From NCBI GenBank assembly GCA_964483785.1, contig CAZACW010000005.1, positions 8,815 to 72,814 on the forward strand: a stretch of 64,000 nt of DNA, read 5' to 3'. Below are positions 1 to 9,216 of the stretch, piece after piece. Position 1 is the stretch's first letter. Each line of letters begins with the position of its first letter. This DNA comes from JABDGZ01 sp964483785. GTDB taxonomy: Bacteria; Omnitrophota; Gorgyraeia; Zapsychrales; Fredricksoniimonadaceae. The notes under the pieces are model-generated. The model saw nothing but the letters and a program-made list of their open reading frames with translations. It ran no database searches and was not told where the DNA came from. Made by a program: the position numbers and the translations under genes.

Positions 1-3000
1 AAGCTGCTGCCCGCGCTGAAGGCCTTGGTATGGTCTGAAACAAAGGCCCCGTTCTTTTGGATATAATCGCCGCCCACCGTAAGGTCCGTATTTTGGCTGA
101 TTGTTCCCGTATATCCGGTATCGATTTTCAGATTGGCGACCAGGCCCGCGAAACCCCCGTCGATGGTGGCATCATTGGTATCACTGCCGTTAAAAAGGAC
201 GGAGACCGTATTGTCAGGCACAATGCCCCGGCTCCAATTGCCGGCCACGGACCAATTGCCGGAACCAGTCCATATGTCTGTATTGGGATTGACCCCCAGG
301 GTCGGATAGGAAATCCCGCCGAACAACCAGGAAAAATTCTGGTCCCAGGGATTTGAGCCGTTATAAACAGCTTGGAGCGAACTATAAAAATCACTGGCGG
401 CGCCTGCTTCGGACACGCCGGCCGGCGCGCTGTTGCCAACTCCATTGACGTTGACCGCGTTATACCACCAATTATTGGTCAGGACATTGGACCCGTCATC
501 ATTGCCGATCAGACCGCCCGGCGTATCGCCCGAGGATGTGGCCACACCCGTGGCATAGGCATCCAAGATTTGACTGGAAGCAAGGTTCCAGCCGACCAAC
601 CCGCCGACATTGCCGTTTCCGGTGGCGCTGCCGATGGCATAGCTGTTGATAATGCTGCCGGTGACATTGAAACCAACCAGGCCGCCTATGTTAATGTTCC
701 CATTGACATTGCCCGTGGCATAGCTGTTGTCAATGCTGGAGGAGCTGGTACCAATAAGACCTCCCAGATAGGATGCGCCGTTGACATTGCCCGTGGCATA
801 GGTGTTGCTGACCGTGCCTCCACTACTGGATCCGATCAGGCCTCCGGCATTGCCGCCCCCGGTCACCGCACCCGTGGCATGGCTGTTGGTGACGCTGCTG
901 GAATTAAGATTATCCCCTACCAGGCCGCCGGCCGTGCTGTCTGTGGCGGTCACATTGCCCGTGGCAAAGCTGTTGTCGATGCTGCTGGAATTCGTTTGCG
1001 TACCGATGAGGCCGCCGACATTGTCCGTACCCTGGACGCTGTCCGTGGCATGGCTGTTGGTGACAGCGCTGGAAAAATTTGTGCCGATGAGGCCGCCGAC
1101 ATTGGCGCTGGAAAATGCACTGCCCACAACGGCCCCCGTGACATAGCTATTGTCAACGCTGGTGGATTTATTGTAGCCGATGAGGCCGCCGATCGCGCCC
1201 TGGCCGCCCGTGACCAAGGCATTGGTCAAGCCGACATTTTTAACGGCCGCATTGGTGGTGTACCCGAAGAGGCCGACATTGTTGATGGCAGGATTATCGA
1301 TGGTCAAATGGTCAATCGTATCATTGTTGCCGTTAAAACCGCCGGTGAAGGGATTGGATACACCGCCGATGGGAAGAAAGCCTGTGCCAAGGTTCCAGCT
1401 GCTGGTGGCTGTGGCATTGATATTATTGGCCAGCCCAAAACTGCTGGACAAATACCCCTGCATGCCCTGCAGGCCGTAAACATCATAAATAAGATAGGGG
1501 CTTAAGGCCGTGCCTGCGCCGGTAAAACGGTTGAAGGTCCCTCCTGTATAGGCGAAATCATTGCCGGTGGAAAAAGTCTTGGTGGTATCAGAAGCAAAAC
1601 CGCCCCCTTTTTGGACATAGTCCCCGCCGATACTCAGGTTGACGCTCTGGGTGACCGTGCCGGTATAATCAGCATCGATCTTCAGGTTGGCCACCACCCC
1701 GGCAAAGCCTCCGTCGATAGTGGAATCATTGACATCACTGCCGTTAAAAAGCACCGAGGTGGTATTAAGCGGCACAAAACCCCCGCTCCAGTTGCCGGCC
1801 AAGGACCAGTTGCCGGAACCTGTCCAGATCTCCGTATTGGGATTGACGCCGAAGGTGGGATAGGTACTGCCGTCGGTATACCAAGTGAAGTTAAAGTCCC
1901 AAGGGGTGGCGCCGTTGTAGACGGCATGGGCCGGGTTGTAAAAATCCGTGGCTGCGCCGGCCTCGGTGACACCGGCCTGGGGACCACTGCCAACCCCGTC
2001 AACGTTCACGGCGTTATACCACCAGTTATTGGTCAAGGTGCCGTTGCCATAAGAGCCGATCAAGCCTCCGGGAGCGGGGCCGGTGCTGGAAGCCACACCC
2101 GTGGCAAAAGAATTGATGATGCTGCTGGTATTGCTGTTTAAGCCGACCAGGCCGCCGACCCGTCCGGTGCCGCTGGCCGTGCCTGTGGCGTAACTGTTGA
2201 TGATGCTGCTGTTGTTATTGCTGCGGCCGATCAGGCCGCCGACCTTGTCCGCCCCGCTGATATTGCCCGTGGCATAGCTGTTGGACACCGTGCTGTGGGT
2301 GGTGCTTTCACCGACTATGCCGCCGACATTGCTGCCGCCGCCGGTGACATTGGCCGTGACATAGGAGTTATCAATGATGCTGGAATTATTGTCTCCGGTC
2401 AAGCCCCCTACGTAACTGCCCGAGGCCACAACCGAGCCGGTCACATAGACATTGGAGATGTACGTACCCAGGCCGTTATCAGTGGTAAGTCCACCCACAA
2501 AATCCGATCCGGTGATATTGACGCTGGTCAGCCCCAGATTTCTTACCGTGGCTGCCGACAATCCGTTGAAGAGGCCGGCGGATCCCGGGATATTTTCAAA
2601 TAAATGGCTGATGGTAAAATTCCTGCCGTTAAAATTGATGCCGAGAGACCCATTCAGGGGGCTGAAACCTGTCCCGGAATTCCAGCTGGACGTTTCCGTG
2701 GCATCGATATTATTGGCGAGCACATAATAGGCGGCCAAATTCATGCTGTTGATAAACTGCAGGCCTCCCCGCACATTGGAATCCGCATAAATGACATAGG
2801 GGTCGGAAGATGTCCCGGTCCCTTGCGTGCGGGAAAACAGCGCATGGAAATTCGTTTTCATCGTGGTGATGCCGAAGGAGGCGCCTGTTGAGGTGAAGGT
2901 CTCATTGGTCCCTGAGGAGGAATTCAAGGTCAATTGATTGACACCTGTGATATTGCCGTCCAAGGTGTCCACGTTGCTGTCGCCCGAGAGCGAGGCATCC

Positions 3001-4121
3001 AGGGTCAGGTTAAAATTGCCCCCGGCCAGATTATGCGCGTTCATCACCACTTCCCCGTTGTTCGTACCGCCGGAATCCGCCTGCAAAGTAGTGTCGCCGG
3101 TCAAATTTACATCACCCGTAAAATTGATGTTCGCCGCATCGGATATCACCCCCGCCACATTGCCCGAAATGTTTATAGCTTTGTCCAAATTGTCAAAACT
3201 GCTTTTCTCCACATTCAAAGTGCCGGTGGAATTGAAGGTATAACCCTTCTCTTTTAACTTGGAGGCCTCAATCGTGCCGGTATTGTCGATCCCTCCATCT
3301 GCTTTGAGCTCTATCACTCCATCCTGATTGACCGCCCGATTGGCCTCAATCACCCCGGAATTATTGACGATGCTCTTTAAGGTGGTCTTAAGCAAACTGG
3401 CTGTCATCTGGATACGGCCGCCATCCGCATTGATCGTGCCTTGATTGATGATCTGCCCTGCATCTTGGCCGCTGGAATCCGTCAATTGCTTGGCCAGGCC
3501 TTGATTCACCACTAAATTGATCATTCCCCCCTGATCAAAGGACACGGTAATGTCCTGGCCTGAACCAAAGGCCACGGAGCCCATGTAGGCTGTGATGGTC
3601 CCGCCGTTTTTCACCTGGTCGGCAAGAAACACGACATAGCCGCCGTCCTTGACCTTGATATTAGCTTCATTCAGGATCTTGGCCACATCAGGGCCGTTGA
3701 CCTTTTGAAAATTCAACTGGCCTGTCAAAAAAGCCTCATCCTGGATATTTAAGGTGGAAGCGATAAGCGACTGCACATTAATATTGGCGGAGGGAGCAAT
3801 GTAGATCCCATTGGTATTGACCAAAACCACATTGCCTTGGGACAAAAGAGTGCCTAACCAATTGGTCTGCAAGCCGCTCGTGTCCCTTAAGAGCAGATCA
3901 TGCGGACCGATAATGTCCACGATTTGATTGGCGGCAATGCTGGTATTGCCCTGCAATATGGCCTTGCCGTTGGTCTTGATGGTGGTGGTATCGCCGGATT
4001 GGCTGACCGAAGCGCTTCCGGATGTTACGGTTACGTCAAATGCCAAGGCCGGATGAATGGAAAAAACGAAGAAACAGAACAGGGTGAGAGAGGCGGAAAA
4101 TTTTCTTAAGAATGATGCCAT
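1..4121 (-). CDS. Filamentous haemagglutinin-like secreted protein with GLUG repeats (3' end beyond window)
   Basis: An uninterrupted minus-strand frame runs from ATG at 4121 to the window edge: 1373 codons without a stop. Residues 1-27 form a signal peptide ending ALA. Residues about 30-150 look like the TPS/haemagglutination-activity domain (a stretch ending LIASTLNI, as in FhaB relatives). Two clusters of GLUG-type repeats follow (about residues 540-690 and 945-1210), with units like NVGGLIG followed by NSYATGNV. A block containing WTGSGNW occurs twice, 1554 nt apart. The family is secreted and surface-exposed, usually through a TpsB partner, which is not seen here. Start choice rests on the signal peptide; there is no Shine-Dalgarno, and an extended -10 lies 9 nt upstream. 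Adhesin or surface-layer role is inferred. Confidence 0.85.
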   Translation of the reverse strand, partial: MASFLRKFSASLTLFCFFVFSIHPALAFDVTVTSGSASVSQSGDTTTIKTNGKAILQGNTSIAANQIVDIIGPHDLLLRDTSGLQTNWLGTLLSQGNVVLVNTNGIYIAPSANINVQSLIASTLNIQDEAFLTGQLNFQKVNGPDVAKILNEANIKVKDGGYVVFLADQVKNGGTITAYMGSVAFGSGQDITVSFDQGGMINLVVNQGLAKQLTDSSGQDAGQIINQGTINADGGRIQMTASLLKTTLKSIVNNSGVIEANRAVNQDGVIELKADGGIDNTGTIEASKLKEKGYTFNSTGTLNVEKSSFDNLDKAINISGNVAGVISDAANINFTGDVNLTGDTTLQADSGGTNNGEVVMNAHNLAGGNFNLTLDASLSGDSNVDTLDGNITGVNQLTLNSSSGTNETFTSTGASFGITTMKTNFHALFSRTQGTGTSSDPYVIYADSNVRGGLQFINSMNLAAYYVLANNIDATETSSWNSGTGFSPLNGSLGINFNGRNFTISHLFENIPGSAGLFNGLSAATVRNLGLTSVNITGSDFVGGLTTDNGLGTYISNVYVTGSVVASGSYVGGLTGDNNSSIIDNSYVTANVTGGGSNVGGIVGESTTHSTVSNSYATGNISGADKVGGLIGRSNNNSSIINSYATGTASGTGRVGGLVGLNSNTSSIINSFATGVASSTGPAPGGLIGSYGNGTLTNNWWYNAVNVDGVGSGPQAGVTEAGAATDFYNPAHAVYNGATPWDFNFTWYTDGSTYPTFGVNPNTEIWTGSGNWSLAGNWSGGFVPLNTTSVLFNGSDVNDSTIDGGFAGVVANLKIDADYTGTVTQSVNLSIGGDYVQKGGGFASDTTKTFSTGNDFAYTGGTFNRFTGAGTALSPYLIYDVYGLQGMQGYLSSSFGLANNINATATSSWNLGTGFLPIGGVSNPFTGGFNGNNDTIDHLTIDNPAINNVGLFGYTTNAAVKNVGLTNALVTGGQGAIGGLIGYNKSTSVDNSYVTGAVVGSAFSSANVGGLIGTNFSSAVTNSHATDSVQGTDNVGGLIGTQTNSSSIDNSFATGNVTATDSTAGGLVGDNLNSSSVTNSHATGAVTGGGNAGGLIGSSSGGTVSNTYATGNVNGASYLGGLIGTSSSSIDNSYATGNVNGNINIGGLVGFNVTGSIINSYAIGSATGNGNVGGLVGWNLASSQILDAYATGVATSSGDTPGGLIGNDDGSNVLTNNWWYNAVNVNGVGNSAPAGVSEAGAASDFYSSLQAVYNGSNPWDQNFSWLFGGISYPTLGVNPNTDIWTGSGNWSVAGNWSRGIVPDNTVSVLFNGSDTNDATIDGGFAGLVANLKIDTGYTGTISQNTDLTVGGDYIQKNGAFVSDHTKAFSAGSS

Positions 4122-4130
4122 ACTATATAA

Positions 4131-4139
4131 AGTATAGCA
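4131..4139 (-). promoter_or_regulatory. Extended -10 promoter, near-leaderless, for the haemagglutinin-like gene
   Basis: On the minus strand TGC directly precedes TATACT (4131-4136), an extended -10. Only 9 nt separate the hexamer from the ATG at 4121, so the predicted transcript begins 0-3 nt before the start codon. No good -35 is seen. Confidence 0.45.
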
Positions 4140-4188
4140 TTTACTTAAGGCTTGAAAACAGTAAGTTTAAATTTTTTTAAATATTAAA

Positions 4189-4217
4189 ACCATCACAACC
4201 CCGGAGGTTGTGATGGT
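4189..4217. repeat. REP-like palindrome, family A; gene-end hairpin
   Basis: Perfect 12-bp arms, ACCATCACAACC at 4189-4200 and its complement at 4206-4217, around a 5-nt loop. It is one of five family A loci in the window (others at 31164, 48266, 56127, 63951). The last codons and TGA stop of the upstream arylsulfotransferase-like gene lie inside it, and it could act as a terminator. Confidence 0.8.
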
Positions 4218-5323
4218 AATTTTTCGATAAAGGAAGGTTCGTAACGCTTCATGCGGTAAATCCATTGCCTGCGGCCATAGCTTTCCGGATGCATGGAATT
4301 TGATGAATCCTGAATTTCCGGATGATAATATTCCCAAACTATTTCCTTTTCAGGACTTATCTCAAAAGCCCTTCCCCTTTCAGATTCTGTGACCAGCACA
4401 TTGCCATTGGATAATTTTTGCACATAGCCTTGGGACAGGGTGTAAAACCCCGGGGCCTTATATTGCCACTCGATCTTAAGGCTGACCGGATCAAGCTCCA
4501 AGACCCTGGACCAGCCGCGGTAGCGGCCATTGTCAAAAATGAGCATCCGGCCATTGGGAAGCATGGTTGGCGCATGCTGGCCTTCCAGATGTCCGGCCAT
4601 GTCCTTGGCAATGCATTTCCAGACGATCTCCTTGCTTTCCTGATCAAGAATAAAAATCATGCTCCCATGCCGGAAACTGATGAGCCAATTGCCTTCCCTG
4701 AACCGCTTGTCCCGAAGACCCAGGTCCGTCTTGGGCAAAAGCTGAAAAGAATTCAGACGGTAATAATCATACAAGCCGCCCCAGGGTGATCTGCTTTTGC
4801 GTGCCGGCGGTTCCGGCCAAAAGAACATCTTCGGTCTGTCCAGTTCAAGCATGGCATGGCATTTTTGAAAACTGGCCAAATGCTCCCAGGTGGAAAACCT
4901 GGATAATTCGCGGCCTTCAAGGTCGAATTCCACGATCGCGCAAAAATCCACGTCGCGGCCCTTGTAAACATGCATGTCCTTGGTCAAGGTGACAATGGTC
5001 TGGCCCGGCGTTAAAACGATGTCATGGTGCACGGGAAAATCCTGTTCCCAGATGATCTTATCCTTCCAGGTGTACAGGCCCCAGACGCGCGACTCATACG
5101 CCTTCTGGGCCAGATAGCGGCCGTCGGGCAAAAGCAGGCCCAGATAGCGCGCCCCCCATTTCTTGATGACCTGGCCCTTGGCATCGATCAAATGACCATC
5201 AAACAGATTATACCCTGGGGACATTTTGGCAGGCTGGCGCAAATGAGCTCCGGATAAAGCCGGGTCAAAGCGTGGTTCTTCCAACTCTTTTAATTTGGAC
5301 CGTACCTGGTCAGCGAAAGACAT
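4193..5323 (-). CDS. Arylsulfotransferase (ASST)-like protein
   Basis: A 376-residue beta-propeller-type protein resembling the arylsulfotransferase family. Conserved features are FRHGSMIFILD, HAP..LPNG followed by IFDNGRYRGWSR, and SQGYVQ..NGN.LVTES near the C terminus. The His in the HAP-LPNG motif matches a conserved family position. No signal peptide or membrane segment is visible, unlike its tandem paralogue at 5366-6730, to which it aligns over nearly its whole length. Family members transfer sulfuryl groups or act as PQQ-like propellers; the substrate here is unknown. The C-terminal residues (SQPPGL) and the stop codon are encoded by a family A palindrome, so the present tail is probably not ancestral. 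Confidence 0.7.
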   Translation of the reverse strand: MSFADQVRSKLKELEEPRFDPALSGAHLRQPAKMSPGYNLFDGHLIDAKGQVIKKWGARYLGLLLPDGRYLAQKAYESRVWGLYTWKDKIIWEQDFPVHHDIVLTPGQTIVTLTKDMHVYKGRDVDFCAIVEFDLEGRELSRFSTWEHLASFQKCHAMLELDRPKMFFWPEPPARKSRSPWGGLYDYYRLNSFQLLPKTDLGLRDKRFREGNWLISFRHGSMIFILDQESKEIVWKCIAKDMAGHLEGQHAPTMLPNGRMLIFDNGRYRGWSRVLELDPVSLKIEWQYKAPGFYTLSQGYVQKLSNGNVLVTESERGRAFEISPEKEIVWEYYHPEIQDSSNSMHPESYGRRQWIYRMKRYEPSFIEKLPSQPPGL

Positions 5324-5345
5324 ATAAATTCCGTCCTGAAAATTA

Positions 5346-5373
5346 GGAAAATAGGGCGCTGTCCCCTATTTCC
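5346..5373. repeat. REP-like palindrome, family D; supplies a stop codon
   Basis: An imperfect inverted repeat, GGAAAATAGGG against CCCCTATTTCC, lies in the 42-nt gap between the two sulfotransferase-like genes. The TAG stop of the upstream gene (5366-5368) is inside the right arm. It resembles the in-frame element at 48493-48554 and could terminate transcription. Confidence 0.55.
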
Positions 5374-6730
5374 CGATTAACGGGTCGATCCATTCCGTCG
5401 GGTAGCGGGTCATGCGGTAAATTTCCTGGCGCAGGCCCCATTTATCCTTGTCCGTCGAATTCTTGGCGTTCTGCTGGTCAGGGTGGTAAAACTCCCAGAC
5501 GATTTTCTTGTCCGGCGTCAATTCAAAGACATGGCCTTCCTCAGCCTCGGTGACGAGGATGTTGCCGTTGGGCAGGACCTGTACATACCCTTGGGAGAGC
5601 GAATAGAATTTTTTGTCGCGGTACTGCCAAAGGATTTTTAAGGTCGCGGGGTCCAGTTCAATGATCCTCGACCATTTGCGGTAGCGGCCGTTGTCCAAGA
5701 TCACGATATTGCCGTCGGCCATCATCACCGGCGCGTGCGGGCCTTCGAGGCGGTCCCTGACCTGATTGTCGACGGCGCTCCAAAGCACATGATGGGTGTC
5801 CCTGTCCAAAATAAAGACCATGCTCCCGTGGCGGAAAGAAATCAGCCAATTGCCCGGATTAAAGGCCGGGTGCAGGCCCTGGCGGTCATTGGCCGGGATG
5901 ATGGAGAGCGTGTTGAGATGATAATAATCGTAATGGCCGCCGAACACGCTTTGCTCCATGCGGTGCTCCTTGGGGATGGGAATGCTGGCCGGCATGTCTA
6001 ATTCCAGCTTGCGGTGAAAGTGCTGGAATTCCTTTAAATGGTCCCAAATGGAAAAACGGTCAAGCTCTTGGCCCTGCTTGTCATATTCCAAGATCACGTC
6101 AAACTCGACGTCGCGGCCGTTGTAGGGGTGCACCTCCTTGGTGAAGGTGATGACGGTATTCTGCGGGGTGAGCACCAGCTCGTGGTGGATGGGAAAATGC
6201 TTTTCCCAAACCACCTTGTCGTCCCAGGTGTAGCGGCCCCACAAGGGCGCCTCGTAATATTTCTGCGCGTAATAATCGCCGTTCTTGTCGATCACGCCCA
6301 AATAAATGCTCGACCATTGCTTGATGAAGCGGCCCTGATTGTCGATCAGGCGGCCTTCGTAAAGATTGTAGCCCGGCGCGACCCGCGCGGGATCCAGGAT
6401 GTGCGCGCCCGAGAGTTTCGGGTCAAATTTGGCGATGGGCGGCTCATAGACGGCGCGATAAACCCAATATCCGGCCCCTGATAAGGCCAACAGGATGCCG
6501 AGAATGAAGACTATCCGGTGACGGCGCCATAACCAAATGATGTTTTTGCCCAGGATATTGCGGAAAAAATGAATGACGATGGCAGAAGCAAAGGCGAAGA
6601 GACTGCCGACAGCGGCGAGTATGGAGCTGATGAGATATCCGCCTGAGCCGGGATCGATATAGGCCCAGGCCCTGGTGCTGTCGCCTATATAAAGTAGAAG
6701 GATGACTACGGCGGCTAAAACACGCATCAT
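5366..6730 (-). CDS. Membrane-anchored arylsulfotransferase-like protein
   Basis: 454 residues. The first 100 carry an N-terminal hydrophobic segment, a YIDPGSGGYL motif typical of a small bacterial membrane module, and further hydrophobic stretches at about 30-55 and 73-95. The rest is an ASST-like propeller parallel to the neighbour at 4193-5323 (FRHGSMVFILD, HAPVMMADGN, DNGRYRKWSR, SQGYVQ). The two genes are thus a tandem duplication in which one copy has a membrane anchor and the other is apparently cytosolic. A second ATG at 6727 has AAAGG at better spacing and may be the true start. The TAG stop lies in a family D palindrome. Sulfotransferase activity is inferred from the family only. 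Confidence 0.7.
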   Translation of the reverse strand: MMRVLAAVVILLLYIGDSTRAWAYIDPGSGGYLISSILAAVGSLFAFASAIVIHFFRNILGKNIIWLWRRHRIVFILGILLALSGAGYWVYRAVYEPPIAKFDPKLSGAHILDPARVAPGYNLYEGRLIDNQGRFIKQWSSIYLGVIDKNGDYYAQKYYEAPLWGRYTWDDKVVWEKHFPIHHELVLTPQNTVITFTKEVHPYNGRDVEFDVILEYDKQGQELDRFSIWDHLKEFQHFHRKLELDMPASIPIPKEHRMEQSVFGGHYDYYHLNTLSIIPANDRQGLHPAFNPGNWLISFRHGSMVFILDRDTHHVLWSAVDNQVRDRLEGPHAPVMMADGNIVILDNGRYRKWSRIIELDPATLKILWQYRDKKFYSLSQGYVQVLPNGNILVTEAEEGHVFELTPDKKIVWEFYHPDQQNAKNSTDKDKWGLRQEIYRMTRYPTEWIDPLIGK

Positions 6731-6740
6731 GACCTTTATT

Positions 6741-8087
6741 CTATGGCCTCACTCTCAAATGCGCAAGCCTATGATATTGAATCATGTCCTTCATGGCCTT
6801 TCCTGGTTCATGAATGGACCTTTCATAATCCGCACGGTTAAGATAGGCATCGGGAAAGGCCGGATAAAGGGCCATCACCCGGGTCCATAATCTGCCGCTG
6901 TCCTGCCATAACGCGATTTGGCGCTGGCCGATGCAGAGTATCCAAATAAACCACGCCAGGGCCGCTGCGATAACGGCCTTTTTGATCAAGACCTGCGCCC
7001 CTTTGTCCGCACACCATGCTTCCCAAATCCCGGCGAGCATCAGCACCAGGCCAAAAGACGGCAGATAAAAATAGCGGTCATAAATAATGGATTCGCTTAA
7101 CCCCACAAGATGCAGAAACGGCGCCATGGTCAGCAAAAACCAGGACAAGCCCAAAAAACTTCTTTGCCAGCCGATGTGATGCCTGCGTAAATAAAACAAC
7201 CATGTGATCAAAAGTCCAGCCATGGAATACAAGAACAAATGCTTATGGACATAATAACGCATGGGATAAATACAGCTAAGGTCAGCCGGAGCAAAAAATT
7301 TTTGAATATAAATCCACAAAGCTTCGCTGGATAAATTCATCCGGGTGAATAAACCGGCATGATGCATCAGAAAGGTGGGCTTCTGCCCTCCGGGGCCGTG
7401 ATAGGCCGCTTGCAAGGAAAGTTTGCCGAAATAGACAGCCAGAACAAGGTAAGGAGCTTTGCGAAAGACCTGGCCCCATCTGATTTTTCCATAACAATAA
7501 TAATCTGTCGCCACCAAAACCAAAGGTAGGGACAGGGCCATTTGACTGTAGGATAACAAGGCCAATCCATACATGAGCAGGGTCGCTGCTCGGTATAATA
7601 ATGGACGCGTTAAACGGCGCAGCCCCTGCACATAAATCAATAAAGTCATCAAAAAGAAAAAGGCGCCGACGGGATAATGGCCCGCGGTTACCCAGACCAC
7701 CGGCTCGACAGCCATCGGATGAAGCCCAAATATCAAGGCCGCGGCCAGGGCCGCGCCCCTCATCAGGGTCAGGGACTCGACCAGCCCATACACCAAACCG
7801 GCATTCACGGCATGGAGCAGGACGCTGATCAAATGATATCCGGTCGGCTCAAGCCCCAGGCCTTTGTATTCCAAGGCCTGGATGGCCATGGACAAAGGCA
7901 AAAAACGGTGGTAATGGCCGCCCCAGAGATCCGCGCTCATGCGCTGCAAACCATGCCAGGAAAAATCCTGGGCCAGGGGGTTCTCTTTAAAAATATACGG
8001 ATCGTCCCAATTGACAAAACCATTGCCCAGGCCAGGCAGGTAAAAAAGCAAAACCAGGACCGGGAGGATGAACTTGGCGTTATTCAT
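6741..8087 (-). CDS. GT-C / TMTC-like polytopic membrane protein
   Basis: About 448 residues with roughly ten hydrophobic segments. The early loop NGFVNWDDPYIF matches the acidic motif after the first helix of TMTC/protein O-mannosyltransferase-like GT-C enzymes (DUF1736 type). The C terminus has the R..W.D..RLW.RV..LYP..P.AY.NRA.Y pattern that begins the TPR region in those proteins, but only part of one TPR remains. I start it at ATG 8087 (MNNAKF); a longer frame opens at 8171 but would overlap the divergent gene. Likely role: glycosyl transfer from a lipid-linked donor at the membrane. Inferred from family resemblance. Confidence 0.6.
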   Translation of the reverse strand: MNNAKFILPVLVLLFYLPGLGNGFVNWDDPYIFKENPLAQDFSWHGLQRMSADLWGGHYHRFLPLSMAIQALEYKGLGLEPTGYHLISVLLHAVNAGLVYGLVESLTLMRGAALAAALIFGLHPMAVEPVVWVTAGHYPVGAFFFLMTLLIYVQGLRRLTRPLLYRAATLLMYGLALLSYSQMALSLPLVLVATDYYCYGKIRWGQVFRKAPYLVLAVYFGKLSLQAAYHGPGGQKPTFLMHHAGLFTRMNLSSEALWIYIQKFFAPADLSCIYPMRYYVHKHLFLYSMAGLLITWLFYLRRHHIGWQRSFLGLSWFLLTMAPFLHLVGLSESIIYDRYFYLPSFGLVLMLAGIWEAWCADKGAQVLIKKAVIAAALAWFIWILCIGQRQIALWQDSGRLWTRVMALYPAFPDAYLNRADYERSIHEPGKAMKDMIQYHRLAHLRVRP

Positions 8088-8088
8088 A

Positions 8089-8117
8089 TTGCTTTGGCGC
8101 GCAAATTTATGTAGAAT
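8089..8117 (+). promoter_or_regulatory. Predicted sigma-70 promoter for the FkbM-like gene
   Basis: TTGCTT (8089-8094), 17-nt spacer, TAGAAT (8112-8117) on the plus strand. The same -35 and -10 words occur upstream of glyQS. Start of transcription would be near 8124, giving a leader of about 50 nt. Confidence 0.45.
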
Positions 8118-8176
8118 TCGAAAAGCTGTTCCGGCTAAAATCCTACCATAAATCACCTCGTTTGAGGCCATTGTCT

Positions 8177-9088
8177 ATGATAAAAAATACGCTTAAAAAC
8201 TTAGTCCGGCGCTGGGGTCGTCTTTGCAATCTGGACCTTCAGGACAATCTCGAGAGGATCCGGCATGAAATCGAAGTTTCCAACAATATCCTGATCGATG
8301 ATTACATCCAAAAAAACCTCTTTGACGATCCCCGCTATGCCGACCCCAAAAAATTAAACCGCTACGAATTCCAGTACTTTTCCCAGCACGGGGAAGACGG
8401 CATGATCCAGGAAATTTTCCGGCGCATCGGGACCACCAACCGGTTCTTTGTTGAGTTTGGCATCGGCGACGGGAACATCGCCAACACCACCTTCCTGCTT
8501 TTGTTAGGCTGGCAGGGCTGCTGGCTGGAAGGCAAGGAACAATACGTCCGCTCCATCCAAGAACAATTCAAATTCCTCATCGACCAAAACAAGCTCAAGG
8601 TAAAACAAGCCTTCATCTATGCCGAAAATATCGAAGATTTGCTCGGCTCCCTGTCCTGCCCCAAGGAACCTGATCTTTTGACCATTGATATCGACGGCAA
8701 TGATTATTGGGTGTGGAAAGCGATCCAGAACTACCGGCCGCGCGTGGTGGTGCTGGAATATAACGCGATATTCCGGCCGCCGGTGGAATTTGTGGTCAAG
8801 TATGAGCCTAACAAGGTGTTTCCCATCACCAGCCATTTCGGGGCAAGCCTGAAATCTTTCGAATTGCTGGGCCGGGAGAAAGGCTATTGCCTGGTGGGTA
8901 GCAATTTCACGGGGGTCAACACATTTTTGGTGAGGGAAGATCTGGTGAAGGACAAATTCCTGGAGCCGTTTACCGCCGAGGTCCATTATGAACCGCCCCG
9001 CTATTACCTCTACAGGAAATTCGGGCATACCCGACGGGTGGGAGAATGGTGCGCCTGGTTGGAATCGAACCAACAGCCTAGACGTTAG
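8177..9088 (+). CDS. FkbM-like SAM-dependent methyltransferase
   Basis: About 303 residues from ATG 8177 (an in-frame TTG at 8162 is less likely). The motif FFVEFGIGDG is a SAM-binding motif I; DLLTIDIDGNDYWVW matches the IDVEG-type motif of FkbM methyltransferases, with SQHGEDGMIQEIF upstream. Such proteins O-methylate sugars in polysaccharides or LPS. It is the only plus-strand gene in the first 24 kb. The frame has no stop before a convergent tRNA-Arg gene, so its last 14 codons are antisense to the tRNA 3' half. Whether that tail is real is doubtful. Confidence 0.7.
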   Translation: MIKNTLKNLVRRWGRLCNLDLQDNLERIRHEIEVSNNILIDDYIQKNLFDDPRYADPKKLNRYEFQYFSQHGEDGMIQEIFRRIGTTNRFFVEFGIGDGNIANTTFLLLLGWQGCWLEGKEQYVRSIQEQFKFLIDQNKLKVKQAFIYAENIEDLLGSLSCPKEPDLLTIDIDGNDYWVWKAIQNYRPRVVVLEYNAIFRPPVEFVVKYEPNKVFPITSHFGASLKSFELLGREKGYCLVGSNFTGVNTFLVREDLVKDKFLEPFTAEVHYEPPRYYLYRKFGHTRRVGEWCAWLESNQQPRR

Positions 9089-9124
9089 GAGTGTCTCGCT
9101 CTATCCAATTTGAGCTACAGGCGC
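9047..9124 (-). tRNA. tRNA-Arg (anticodon CCT)
   Basis: Minus strand. Acceptor GCGCCTG pairs perfectly with CAGGCGC; D-arm GCTC/GAGC with a 10-nt loop; anticodon loop CTCCTAA gives CCT, reading AGG; T-arm GTTGG/CCAAC with loop TTCGATT. Discriminator A and an encoded CCA (9047-9049) follow. The anticodon stem has one A-C mismatch next to the loop. The convergent methyltransferase frame overlaps its 3' half. Confidence 0.93.
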
Positions 9125-9139
9125 AGAACTTCCACAATC

Positions 9140-9167
9140 TTAATAAATTTTACTTAGAAAAGTTCAA
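9140..9167 (-). promoter_or_regulatory. Predicted promoter of tRNA-Arg
   Basis: Minus strand TTGAAC (9162-9167), 16-nt spacer, TATTAA (9140-9145), ending 15 nt before the tRNA 5' end. Position and spacing fit a tRNA promoter; the -10 matches at only four positions. Confidence 0.4.
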
Positions 9168-9216
9168 GCCGCCCGTGTCGTTTCCTTAATTTTTTTCTAG
9201 AAAAACGACCAGGCGC

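Noticed and set aside
372..1505. A 377-codon plus-strand frame and other long plus-strand frames in 1-3300
   Set aside because: They are shadows of the haemagglutinin-like repeats on the minus strand, whose frame is uninterrupted, begins with a signal peptide and matches known repeat motifs.
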